Assembly (NCBI RefSeq): GCF_000350225.1
Contig: NW_005179074.1
Span: 1 to 64,000, forward strand
Source of the DNA: Chondrus crispus
Lineage: Eukaryota > Rhodophyta > Florideophyceae > Gigartinales > Gigartinaceae
DNA: 64,000 nucleotides
Reading direction: 5' to 3'
Below, piece by piece: positions 20,437 through 32,436 of this stretch. The notes beneath the pieces were generated by a model. It searched no databases. It worked only from the letters and a program-made list of their open reading frames with translations, and was not told the DNA's origin. The position numbers were made by a program, and so were the translations under genes. Within the stretch, counting starts at the first letter, position 1. The number at the start of each line of letters is the position of its first letter.

Positions 20437-21687
20437 TATTGAAAATGGGCGACCACATGCTGTTATCTGGAAAGTGCAAAATCGAGCGACACGTGTACAT
20501 GACTCGACGGTCCGGACCCTCACCCCATATCACTACATGACACGTGTAAAGTCTCAGATTTTGGGGTTCTGGGGACGAAAGTGGACTTTTGGAGGGTTAT
20601 GCAAATTTGCATAAATGCCGAAAATTTGCATTTGGCCCGAACCGTTATAGGGCTACACAGGCAATACTGCAAATCTATTGGGTGTCGGTTCGAATGCTGC
20701 AATTCTATTGGTCTGTTATTGTCCACTTATATGCACTCATGCTGGTGATATATCTTGAATGATCGGTATACGTTTTAATTACATCATTTCGGGGGTTTCA
20801 AGTTGTTCACCATGGTTGTAATGGGTAATTACGTGTGGCCTTGGCGCTGGACACTTGTGTGCGGTGTACACATGTACACATCGCCAGGTTGCTGCGTGTA
20901 CGTACACTTGTACACGTCGCCTACATACGGTCCGGCGCGTGTCCGAGCACAGTACATGTGAATTGAAAGTACAACAAGTATTTCTCGCAAGAGACACGTA
21001 CTTACGTGAGTATTCAGTGTACGCGTCACGCTGTATGCGACCCTTGCATCAGCATGCGCCGTTGTACTACACTCTCGTCAGCATGCGACGTTGTACTGTG
21101 CTCTCGTTATGGTGCGCCGTTGGATGCAAGTTGATGACAGTACTCGTGTGATTCACATCGGATATCACGTGAGATGTGTAGAAAGTCTGGATGCACATTG
21201 TTGCTATCCGTGATAGTTGTCTGGCAGTGTGTACCGAAATTAGTAAGGTACGAAACAAGGGCATGTATGGGGACTGAGATATGACAGGACTTTGCGTTGT
21301 TGGAAATAGAGAGATGCCAAGTTGTTCATTGTGCAAGAATATATTCTGTCATGTATGGATGCAGATTGGTAAGGTGTGAAACGATTGCATGCATAGGGCC
21401 ATGGTTTACAGTCACTCGAAATGTGTAGAAACTGTTGTGCACTGATAGTCAATAGTCAATTCGTAAGGTGGAAATAGAACAGTGTGGACGGGCCAGAAGA
21501 GGATCGCGCTTGGTCGCGCATATGGTGAGTACGGTTTACCAGGTGCCAAAGTTATGGGATAGTGTAACACTCAAAGTGTATAAGTATCGCTGAAAGACGG
21601 CTCCAAGTAAACCTCGGTACCAACTCCTTCACTCACACACATCAACCTGCCCTCCTTCTTTCCCTTGCCCCTCCGAACTTACCATTA
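20437..21687 (+). repeat. Copia C1 LTR (3' LTR of copia C)
   Basis: 1251 bp, TATTGAAAATG to ACCATTA, preceded by the purine run AGAGGAGG. The right flank is the gypsy fragment E3. Confidence 0.9.
21579..21645 (+). promoter_or_regulatory. Core promoter of the copia C1 LTR
   Basis: TATAAGTA at 21579-21586 is followed about 45 bp later by TTCACTCACACACATCAACC, a pyrimidine-rich start-site-like sequence. The unrelated LTR at 55235-56105 keeps the same two blocks at the same spacing, which supports a promoter role. Representative of all C1 LTRs here. Confidence 0.5.
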
Positions 21688-23307
21688 GGGGTTCCGGATA
21701 CCAGGTACCCGACGAGTTACCTGGGGACCGCACGTTTGCCTACAGTATTGTGGAGGTAGCCTACCTTGACCGCATGGGCTCACTCCTCTCTGGCTCAGGA
21801 CAAGTTTACCCCCGACGGTTTGTGTTGTCCGAGGTAGCCGGACTATACGTGTTCCCTCGTGCTTACGTATTCACGGAGGCCCGAGTAGCTCTGCAGAATT
21901 CGTCGTGCTCTCTAATGCGCTTTACATTCCGTCTCCTTTGTGCATTACGATTGGTCCGCGTGCAGAGGGGAGGGCGAGCTGGATGGTAGAGTTACCCCGT
22001 CGGTCGCCTTCGCGTCCGGTTTGTCGACTGCGGATTTCCCGTCTCTTCCTGTAGTCGTGCGGGAGAGCTTCTCCTCGCTGGGGATTCATCCCCTTCTACC
22101 CCCAATTCTGAACCATTTCGGTCTGGCTTGTGCCAACTCGTAGCACCCCGCCCACTCTCTCCTGACGTACAATTACGAGCGAGAGTGGGCGTGGTCTCTG
22201 TGCTGCGCTTTCATGGCCGAAGTGCACATGAATAAGCGGGTTTTTTTACAACCGAGTGCCACTATCTCATTTGTGGAGCGCATCGCAACGGGAATGCCCC
22301 GCGTTGCGCTTCGTCTTTCGGAACACGAATCCGCTCACGTACCGTGGGCGTTCAATCACGTTATTGGTCTCATGAAACGGGCGGGGGAGGTGAGTTCGCA
22401 AAACCACCGCTCGTGGATCGACTACACCACGGGGGTCAGGTGTCCTTTCCTCGCGTATGATGCCCTGTCGGACGCCTTCGTGGCGCGTTCTGTCCCTGTC
22501 ACCCCAGTGGGAGGCCGCACGGGAAAGAGGGGAGGCGTCCGTTCGGAGAGCCGGCGCGGTCGGCGGAAACGCTACCGCGACCTGGACGCTGTTGGTCCGG
22601 ACTCCGTTGGCTCTGCACCACGTCCTCCGTTCACGGCACCGACAGCAGACAGCCCCCGCCTCGAGGGAGGTATCAGCGGTGTACAGGACGTCCTTCCCGT
22701 CCCTCTCCTCGGCTAGGCGGAGCAGGGCCCCGACCATACCCGCTCCGTGCGGGCCCTGGTGCTTCCTCCAGGGGAACTGGCATCCATTCCCGAGTTGCAG
22801 CGCACTCTAGGTGCAGCTCTGCGGCGTTCTTGGCCTGTAGGCGGTCTTATTCGTACTCTGGGGTCGTGGTTTCTTGCCCGGAGTGACGAAGCGCGAGGGC
22901 TTCGTGACGACCTTGAGGCACGGACGATGGAACTACAGCGGTTGCAACACCAGCTGTCGTCTATGCGCACGGCGTACGAGCGCATGTCGCGCGATCGAGA
23001 GCGCTTCCGGCGCGAGCGCGATATTTTGCGGGCACCCCTGCCGGTTTCTCTGCCCGTAATTCACGCCGCTTCCCGCCCTTCGGCGACTCTCGCTCTCCGT
23101 GATCCGTACGCTGACTACGAGGCAGCTAATTCCCAGCCGCGAGCTTACAACCCTCCTGACACAGCTGAACCTGTCGACGGCCACGACGTCCTGGCGATGC
23201 CCAGCGTCGCAGAGGTGGCGGCCAAGGCCCCCTCTTACCCCGGCTACTGTCCTTCGAGGTATTACGGACCGGGGTCCCGAGTGCCTTCGAACGACGCGAG
23301 CCACTGA
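21688..23307 (+). pseudogene. Antisense gene of gypsy E3 (5'-truncated, two TAG codons and a frameshift)
   Basis: The plus-strand homologue of the gene at 1-2287. It is cut at its 5' end by a copia LTR, begins in the region of DRTFAYS, shifts frame between about 21915 and 21940, and then stays in one frame to TGA 23305-23307. TAG codons interrupt it at 22141-22143 (where E1 has serine) and 22714-22716. Shared blocks include DFPSLP, HPLLP, EREWAW, RVFLQP, HVPW, DAFVARS, RKRYRDL and ARSDEAR, then a long Arg/Glu-rich helix (RDRERFRRERD). The tail PSYPGYCPSRYYG is missing in E1 (off window) but has a counterpart in E2. It is antisense to integrase, as in E1. The conservation is at protein level, so it was once a working gene. 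Confidence 0.8.
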
Positions 23308-25064
23308 GCTCGCTTTTGCCCTGGTTCGCCGCGAGTGTTAGCTGTAGCGCGTGCTCCTTCGAATAAAGGGATCCCGGGACCTTACTGCCCTTGGTCTTTT
23401 CTCATGCCGCTTTCCACGGGTGTCCTTCCGCGGCCGACCTCCTGGCATACGCCCGAGCCGTGGGATCGCGCTATCTTCGACTGCGCCCCCCTTTTCTTTA
23501 CCATTCGACACTCGACACCTTGCCATGGGTACAATCCCCTTCCTCTTCGCCATGTCCTTCCCAGTGCGGCCTCCGGTGCCTCTCCATTGGCGGTGCGACG
23601 CGACCACTTCCCGACACGTGCGGTGACCGGCGGCGCGCACGTACTGGCGCACACGCTGCAGAAGACGGTCCAAGACGAGCTTGCAGGTTGCAAGGTCATG
23701 CTGCGCCGCCCTTGGCGCGGTCGTTCTTGACGAGCGACGGTATCCGTGTTGTCGTGGGGGCCCTCTGTCTCAGGGCTGTGAAGGTCGCCCCGACGTCGGA
23801 CTTGTCGACGCCGGGGATTTTTGCGCGGCTTCCGAGCACGAAGGGCTCGTGACGTCCCCCTGTCGAAGCCGTCATCGGTTCGCTCACCACGAACGTCGGT
23901 GGAGGTGATTTGAATCGCGCTCGTCGCTGCATGTCGGTCGTCTGACACGCGCGCGGCGCCGTGCACGTGTGGTCCGGGCCACCTGTTTGCCCGCGGCAAT
24001 TTCCACCACCCAATATGTTTCGTTTCCGGGTAAGGTGGCGGTGTCGGCGCGGTTGCCCTTCAGCTGCCGACCACGGACGGTGTCGTCGGCAGGCTGCGTG
24101 TCCGGAGCGCCGCTTCCGTTGTCGCCGCCAGAGAGTGTGTCTCCGTCGGGGTGCGGTACGGGCCGTCGAACTGGTCAGGCCGAGGGTACTTTCGGCCATC
24201 CCGCGTGCCATTGCGTGTCTCGCATGCCAGCTTGCATGCGTTTGTTCACGTGAGTTGTCCATTTTCGCGACTACTTTTTCGTTAATTTTCTCCTGCCCGT
24301 GGTGGCAGGTTGACACCGAGTGCTGCACAGTAGGACTTATTTCTCCTTATTTTTTCATGTTGTTCGCGTCGGCGGCCCAAGCACTGTACAGCATTATATC
24401 ACCCCTGGGGTGACCGTTATCATCCCAATCATTCTCTGAGGCCATGCGGTGCCTCTCTTGGCATATTATCGTGACAGTGGAGTGGCGGTTGTTCGTCCGC
24501 CCCCTCCTCCGTCCTCACTCGGCCCGTACCAAAGTATGCGTACGCTATTCTTCACACCTGGAGCCTTGCTTTGTGCAATCCGTTCGCTCCCACGCTCACC
24601 TGGCGCGACTTGAGCATAATGCCGCATTCTAGGCGGCCATCCCTGGGACGTTTCGTGTCCCCTAAGACGCGAATTCTCGCATCCGACTCCGTAAGCGCTC
24701 GCCAACGATCGGCTGACGGAAGCCTAACTGCTTCTGGTACCGGCTGCCTTGTGCAGGTGATCGTCTCGTTCGTCGGACGTCCTCTCGCCGCGGTTGCCGG
24801 ACTTAACGGAATGTCCGGCGACCCAGTTCGGGGGGAAGCGTCCGACCTTTCTGCTCCCACAAAGGAGCATTCGCCTTATCCGTTCGAGTACACGTCGACC
24901 CTCGTATAGTCGGTCAATACGAGGGCCACAATTCCTTGAGGTAGTCCGTACTGCCTCATCCTTACGCCTTACGTCGTGCGTCCTTGGGTTTCCGAAGTCA
25001 AATACGGCTTGACTTCTGTGCGGTCCTCACGTCAACCGTAACGAAGCGGTTGAGGGCCCCCCTC
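23308..25064. other. Non-coding spacer between antisense gene and pol in E3
   Basis: No frame here shows recognisable homology. A block near 24270-24320 (CTACTTTTTCGTTAATTTTC then GTTGACACCG) has a counterpart in E2 near 38380-38420, so the spacer has at least one conserved island. An AATAAA lies at 23363, just after the antisense stop. Confidence 0.5.
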
Positions 25065-26441
25065 TCAAGCGTTAACGTCCGCGTTTGCGTCAGACGTGAG
25101 GTTCCTGCCGGTGCGTCTCCGGAGGTGTTGGGCGTAACGAGACACCAACTCCTCCGGAACGTGGGTCCGGGCGGTCCATGTGGGCATGTCCTAATCCGCC
25201 CACTCGATGAGAAACTCGATTGTTCCGTCCTCCATGGCTCGATGCCGGAGTAATTGTTCCACGGCATACTGTGTGCCCTCGGTGACCTTGTCGGCAAGGT
25301 CACTTGGGGTTGTTGTACTCGCCCGTGGCGCGCCCGTCGGTGGTGGCGCGTACACGCAGCTGTCTGCGGAGACGCGCTCGGTGACACCATCACGATCGAT
25401 CGTGATGGTTCGCCGGTCGTTGGCGAGTACCCCGTATGGCCCAACGGCGGACGACGCGAGTTTGTTAGACGTCTTTGCCCCATCGGTGGGGTTCAGGTAG
25501 ACGTAATTAACTGGCTTGATACGTGCGTTGAGCCGTCTGACGCGCTTATCGAAGTCGCGCTTGTACCGAGCCTGCGTCCGGCGCAGGCTCCCGTACGCCT
25601 TCTGGATCGTGTCGTCCAACGTCTTGAGGAACTCAGCGTGCGTGTTGCCCCCATCGGACGGGGGCGCGTCACCGTCGGCTCTACGTAGAGAGAACTCCGG
25701 CGGAGTTCGGCTGAGGACGAGCTCGAAGGGCGTGGTACTCGTCGTACGATGTACGTGGGAGTTGTACGCGTACGTGAGCGGCCCCACGTACACGTTCCAG
25801 TCGTCCTGATGTTCGCCGACGTAATTCCGTAACATGGAAGCGATCGTCCGGTTGTATCGCTCGACCTGCCCGTTCGTCTGGGGATGATACGCCGAAGTGT
25901 ACAAGTTCGTCATTCCCAGGACACGGCACGTGCTGTGGAAGAACTTCGCGTTAAACTGCGGTCCGTTATCCGACAGTAGCGAGCGTGGGACGCCGTATTT
26001 AAATACCCACGCGTCGCAGAACGCGACCGCGACCGTGTACGCGGTTACGGTCTGCAGTGCCACAACTTGAGTCAGCTTGGTGAAACGGTCCGTAATTACG
26101 AGAAGGAACCGTTTCCCTACCTTCGTCTTGGGTGGCGGTCCCGAGATGTCCATGGCGAGGCTCTCAAGCGGCCGTGTTGCCGGAAACAACTTCAAACGGT
26201 TGAGGTGTTTCCGCAACTTAACACGGTTCATGGCGCATGTTCGGCACCCTTGCACCGTAGCTGCGACATCTGCAGCGAGATGGGGCCAGTAGTACTCGCG
26301 ACGGAGCGCGAAGTACATACGGTTCTGGCCCAGGTGCCACGCGATCGTTGGTGTGTGGCAGAGCAGAAGCAGCCGAGCCCGTAGCGTCCGACTCACCACG
26401 ACCTGCACGATGTCAGGGTCGAAGGGGTGCCTCCGTTTGAG
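25065..26441 (-). pseudogene. Gypsy E3 pol C-terminus: integrase and chromodomain
   Basis: The open frame enters at 26441 (LKRRHPFDPDIV) and contains the integrase zinc-binding region (LCHTPTIAWH...CRTCAMN; the second His of the motif is shifted) and the catalytic core with D (LAMDISG), D (LSDNGPQF) and E (GQVERYNRT). A linker follows, then the start of a chromodomain (AVEQLLRHR, EFLIEWAD in E2/E3 consensus terms). TAG at 25191-25193 replaces the aromatic residue after WAD. Homology continues for about 40 codons to TGA 25065-25067. The right end is cut by a copia LTR. Confidence 0.86.
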
Positions 26442-27692
26442 TAATGGTAACTTCGGAGGGGCAAGGGAAAGAAGGAGGGCAGGTTGATGTGTGTGAGTGA
26501 AGGAGTTGGTACCGAGGTTTACTTGGAGCCGTCTTTCAGCGATACTTATACACTTTGAGTGTTACACTATCCCATAACTTTGGCACCTGGTAAACCGTAC
26601 TCACCATATGCGCGACCAAGCGCGATCCTCTTCTGGCCCGTCCACACTGTTCTATTTCCACCTTACGAATTGACTATTGACTATCAGTGCACAACAGTTT
26701 CTACACATTTCGAGTGACTGTAAACCATGGCCCTATGCATGCAATCGTTTCACACCTTACTAATCTGCATCCATACATGACAGAATATATTCTTGCACAA
26801 TGAACAACTTGGCATCTCTCTATTTCCAACAACGCAAAGTCCTGTCATATGTCAGTCCCCATACATGCCCTTGTTTCGTACCTTACTAATTTCGGTACAC
26901 ACTGCCAGACAACTATCACGGATAGCAACAATGTGCATCCAGACTTTCTACACATCTCACGTGATATCCGATGTGAATCACACGAGTACTGTCATCAACT
27001 TGCATCCAACGGCGCACCATAACGAGAGCACAGTACAACGTCGCATGCTGACGAGAGTGTAGTACAACGGCGCATGCTGATGCAAGGGTCGCATACAGCG
27101 TGGCGCGTACACTGAATACTCACGTAAGTACATGTCTCTTGCGAGAAATACTTGTTGTACTTTCAATTCACATGTACTGTCCTCGGACACGCGCCGGACC
27201 GTATGTAGGCGACGTGTACAAGTGTACGTACACGCAGCAACCTGGCGATGTGTACATGTGTACACCGCACACAAGTGTCCAGCGCCAAGGCCACACGTAA
27301 TTACCCATTACAACCATGGTGAACAACTTGAAACCCCCGAAATGATGTAATTAAAACGTATACCGATCATTCAAGATATATCACCAGCATGAGTGCATAT
27401 AAGTGGACAATAACAGACCAATAGAATTGCAGCATTCGAACCGACACCCAATAGATTTGCAGTATTGCCTGTGTAGCCCTATAACGGTTCGGGCCAAATG
27501 CAAATTTTCGGCATTTATGCAAATTTGCATAACCCTCCAAAAGTCCACTTTCGTCCCCAGAACCCCAAAATCTGAGACTTTACACGTGTCATGTAGTGAT
27601 ATAGGGTGATGGTCCGGACCGTCGAGTCATGTACACGTGTCGCTCGATTTTGCACTTTCCAGATAACAGCATGTGGTCGCCCATTTTCAATA
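26442..27692 (-). repeat. Copia C1 LTR (3' LTR of copia D)
   Basis: 1251 bp. On the sense strand it starts TATTGAAAATGGGCG after the purine tract (27693-27702) and ends ACCATTA next to gypsy E3 integrase sequence. Confidence 0.9.
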
Positions 27693-27703
27693 CCTCCCCT
27701 CGA

Positions 27704-30700
27704 TCACATGCTTTGGGCAGCTTTGCACTCGGAAAGCCCAACCATGCCCACGAACTTTTCAAACAGCACGCGACCAAGTGGTTTGGTCAGCATATCGGCT
27801 GGCATTTCTGTTGTCGGACAATGGTACAATGTGACCAGTTTTCGCTGCACCGCGTCTCGAACAAAATGATACGTAATATCAATGTGCTTGTTGCGACGAT
27901 TTGTAGATTCGTTCTGAGCAAACGCAATCGTACCAGCGTTGTCACATCCAACGCGAATTGTTGGATCCGAATTCGCACCAAGTACATCGGCATGGAAGCG
28001 TCGAAGCCACGCAGCCTCTTTGCATGCTTCACTGAGTGCGATGTATTCTGCCTCACAAGTAGACTTTGCAACTACTGTTTGTTTCCGGGAAGCCCAACTG
28101 ATAGGCCCATCACAAAGCTTGAACACGTACCCACTCGTTGATTTTCGTGATTCAAGGCATCCACCCCAATCTGCGTCGCTATTCCCATGAACTTCCGTAC
28201 CAAGATCATCTTCACCAAACACTATTCCAAGATGCTGGGACCCACGCAAGTATCTCAAAACACGTTTCACACCTGACCAGTGCGACTCGTGAGGGTCGGC
28301 ACAGTGTTGAGATAACTTTCCAATGGCAAACGCAATATCGGGGCGGGTCCCGACCATTAGGAACATTAGACATTTGGATGTCCCAATGGCCTGACGATAT
28401 GGTTAAAAGCATGGGTTGTCATCAGTGCCAGTTTCGGCCACTTGCATTGTGACATGTCGAGACTGTTCCATCGGAGTAACGCAAGGATTGCATGCCGACA
28501 TTTTGAACCGTTTCAGTACTGCTTGGGCATACTTCGACTGCGTGACGGTCAGGACGTGTTTAGAACGTATACGGTCGATCTCTAGACCAATACAAGTCTT
28601 CGCTTCGCCAAGGTCTTTCATATCGAATCGTTTGTTGAGTTCATTTTTCATCCATAATATGGCCTCCAAGTCACTTCCAGCTAGCAGCAGATCGTCCACG
28701 TACAACGCGATAATCATGATGACATTGCCTTGACGTCGAATGTAAAGACATGGGTCGCTGCGTGTAGTGTTGAAACCAAGTTCAGTGATCAGAAACTCAT
28801 CGATCTTACTATGCCATCGGCGATGGGCTTGCTTAAGACCATAGATTGCTTTCAAAAGTTTACACACCGAATCAGGTTTGACTTTGTCGATGCATCCTTC
28901 AGGTTGCTCCATGTAGATTTCTTCGTGAAGGTCACCGTTGAGGAAGGCACTCACCACGTCCATCTGATGCAGCTCAAGGTCAAAGTGCGCAACCAGTGCC
29001 AGCAGCAGACGGGTAGTTGTGAACTTGATGACAGGGGCGAAAGTTTCAGTGTAATCGATGCCTTCTACTTGTTGAAAGCCTCGTGCCACAAGACGTCCCT
29101 TTGCAGTTTCGACCAATTTTCCGGACTCGTCAGGAAGTTGCTTCACTCCGAAAACCCACCTGGACGTCAGGACGTTTGATGCTTGAGATCTTGGAACAAG
29201 TGTCCATGTTTTGTTTTTGTGTTGTGAAGCAAGTTCTTTGTCGATGCCCTTCTGCCAGAAGCGAGCTTTTGGAGAATCCATAGCTTGCTTGTACGAGTTT
29301 GGGATTTCCGTTATCACATGGGCGTGGCTAAGGAGTCCAGCAGTCACCAAAGCTGCTGCCCACCACGCCCCCAGGCGTTTTGCGAACGCGAGTGGACCGA
29401 CGGAGATTAGTTGGCGGATCAATAGTTTCTTCCTCAACTACGTGTTGCTCAACTGTTTCGGTGGTCTCGTCTTCCCCTGCACTTGGGGAGGAGTTGGAGG
29501 ATTCATCAGAGTCTTGTTGTTCATCCGGCGATGATGCTTCTGATGCCACTGCATCATTTTCTGCAACTTCCTCATCAATGTTCAAGTTGATTGTCTCATC
29601 ATCAGTTGTAGCCTCTTCGTTGGTATCCATCGGTTCACCAGATTTGCCTCCCGTGGACTCGTCAAAAGTAACATCTCTGGATACGATCACTTTGTGCAAA
29701 TCACCATCCCACAACTTGTAAGCTTTCGTATTTTCAGCATAACCCAGAAACATTGCCTCCTTTGCACGGGCGTCAAGTTTCTGGATGTTGTGTTTTGGTA
29801 ATGTATACCAACACTTTGAACCGAAAACACGCAAATGACCAACATTTGGCACAGATTTCATCCATAAGTGGTATGGGTCATCTTGGGGGGAATGGCACGT
29901 GACGTGACTCGATTTCGAACGTACACTGCATTGGCAAGTGCTTCTGCCCAGAACCCCTTTGTAACTTTCTTGTGCGCTAGCATGAAGCGCACCAAGTTTA
30001 CCAAAGTTCTGTTCAGTTGCTCGGCGACGCCATTTTGCTCCGGTGTGTACGCGGTCGTCATTTGATGCTGAGTACCATTTGCAATCAGAAAAGACTTAAA
30101 CTCCGTGGACAGATACTCACCACCTCGATCGGTGCGAAGCACTTTGATCTTGCCACCAGTGTGAGTTTGAGCAAGTTGTGCAAACATTTTGTATCGTTCA
30201 AATGCTTCTGATTTATGGTGCATAGGGTACACTACTGACCAGTTTGAGTGATCATCTATGAAGGTAATGAAGTACTTGGCACCACCAATGGACTGCACCT
30301 CTAAGGGGCCACAAACATCAGAGTGAACTAAGTCTAGACAGAAGTATGCCCGCCTCGAGGACCGCTCTTTTGGGATCACAGATCGAGTGGTTTTGCCGTA
30401 GACGCACGCAGAACATTTTTCAGAGATGCAATCATTGTCAGTATTGTTGATTTTGTTAGCCTCATTACCAAGTAGTTTGACTCCACTTACCACATTGTCA
30501 CGAATCATCGAAGCAATACCTTGAGAATGCACATGTGCAAAGCGCTCATGCCACGTTTGCAGGGTGGCAGCATGTGCAGATCCGATGTCACTGACGATGT
30601 CGAGAACGTAAAGTTCTCCAACCAATGTCGCAGTCGCCACTAAAGTTGAGCCTCGTCTGATCATGCATTTTCCATTTTCGAACCCAACTTTTAGTCCAAG

Positions 30701-30752
30701 TTCAGTCATTCGACTGACAGAGAGCAGAGAGAACGCAAAGTCCGGAACGTGC
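27704..30752 (-). pseudogene. Copia D integrase, reverse transcriptase and RNase H
   Basis: Sense direction is leftward. It has integrase (TDRGGEYLS, PEQNGVAEQ), the acidic linker, RT (YVDDLLLAGS) and RNase H to TGA at 27704-27706. Damage: one C lost in the CCCC run near 29879 (shared with copia E), an extra G in the GGGG run near 29370, and GAA changed to TAA near 28404 with a short local duplication beside it. Gag is separated from it by the LTR block at 30753-32436. Confidence 0.86.
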
Positions 30753-32436
30753 TATTCAAAATGTGCGACCACATGCTGTTATCTGGAAAGTGCAAAATCG
30801 AGCGACACGTGTACATGACTCGACGGTCCGGACCCTCACCCCATATCACTACATGACACGTGTAAAGTCTCAGATTTTGGGGTTCTGGGGACGAAAGTGG
30901 ACTTTTGGAGGGTTATGCAAATTTGCATAAATGCCGAAAATTTGCATTTGGCCCGAACCGTTATAGGGCTACACAGGCAATACTGCAAATCTATTGGGTG
31001 TCGGTTCGAATGCTGCAATTCTATTGGTCTGTTATTGTTCACTTATATGCACTCATGCTGGTGATATATCTTGAATGATAGGTATACGTTTTAATTACAT
31101 CATTTCGGGGGTTTCAAGTTGTTCACCATGGTTGTAATGGGTAATTACTTGTGGCCTTGGCGCTGGACACTTGTGTGCGGTGTACACATGTACACATCGC
31201 CAGGTTGCTGCGTGTACGTACACTTGTACACGTCGCCTACATACGGTCCGGCGCGTGTCCGAGCACAGTACATGTGAATTGAAAGTACAACAAGTATTTC
31301 TCGCAAGAGACATGTACTTACGTGAGTATTCAGTGTACGCGTCACGCTGTATGCGACCCTTGCATCAGCATGCGCCGTTGTACTACACTCTCGTCAGCAT
31401 GCGACGTTGTACTGTGCTCTCGTTATGGTGCGCCGTTGGATGCAAGTTGATGACAGTACTCGTGTGATTCACATCGGATATCACGTGAGATGTGTAGAAA
31501 GTCTGGATGCACATTGTTGCTATCCGTGATAGTTGTCTGGCAGTGTGTACCGAAATTAGTAAGGTACGAAACAAGGGCATGTATGGGGACTGAGATATGA
31601 CAGGACTTTGCGTTGTTGGAAATAGAGAGATGCCAAGTTGTTCATTGTGCAAGAATATATTCTGTCATGTCTGGATGCAGATTAGTAAGGTGTGAAACGA
31701 TTGCATGCATAGGGCCATGGTTTACAGTCACTCGAAATGTGTAGAAACTGTTGTGCACTGATAGTCAATAGTCAATTCGTAAGGTGGAAATAGAACAGTG
31801 TGGACGGGCCAGAAGAGGATCGCGCTTGGTCGCGCATATGGTGAGTACGGTTTACCAGGTGCCAAAGTAATGGGATAGTGTAACACTCAAAGTGTATAAG
31901 TATCGCTGAAAGACGGCTCCAAGTAAACCTCGGTACCAACTCCTTCACTCACACACATCAACCTGCCCTCCTTCGTTCCCTTGCCCCTCCGAACCAACCA
32001 TTAACAAGGGCATGTATGGGGACTGAGATATGACAGGACTTTGCGTTGTTGGAAATAGAGAGATGCCAAGTTGTTCATTGTGCAAGAATATATTATGTCA
32101 TGTCTGGATGCAGATTAGTAAGGTGTGAAACGATTGCATGCATAGGGCCATGGTTTACAGTCACTCGAAATGTGTAGAAACTGTTGTGCACTGATAGTCA
32201 ATAGTCAATTCGTAAGGTGGAAATAGAACAGTGTGGACGGGCCAGAAGAGGACCGCGCTTGGTCGCGCATATGGTGAGTATGGTTTACCAGGTGCCAAAG
32301 TAATGGGATAGTGTAACACTCAAAGTGTGTAAGTATCGCCGAAAGACGGCTCCAAGTAAACCTCGGGACCAACTCCTTCACTCACACACATCAACCTGCC
32401 CTCCTTCTTTCCCTTGCCTCTCCGATCCTACCATTA
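30753..32436 (+). repeat. Inserted copia LTR plus tandem partial LTR, with target duplication
   Basis: A plus-oriented LTR (30753-32003, starting TATTCAAAATG) is followed without spacer by a second copy of only the last 433 bp (32004-32436). CGTGC flanks the whole block (30748-30752 and 32437-32441). The host is copia D between gag-protease and integrase. The duplication proves that the TA...TA ends are the true integration ends. Confidence 0.92.

Larger units (their letters stand above)
10099..21687 (+). mobile_element. Tandem copia array, plus strand (copies B and C sharing one LTR)
   Basis: Order: copia B RT-RNase H, LTR 11592-14111, primer site, leader, zinc-finger ORF, gag-protease-integrase, nested gypsy end plus gap, RT-RNase H, LTR 20437-21687. 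The middle LTR serves as 3' LTR of one copy and 5' LTR of the next. This structure is typical of unequal recombination between LTRs. Confidence 0.85.
21688..26441 (-). mobile_element. Gypsy element E3 fragment: pol C-terminus and antisense module
   Basis: A minus-oriented gypsy fragment trapped between the 3' LTR ends of the plus and minus copia arrays. It keeps integrase and chromodomain (25065-26441), about 1.75 kb of non-coding sequence, and the antisense gene on the plus strand (21688-23307). Gag, most of pol and both LTRs are missing. Confidence 0.85.
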
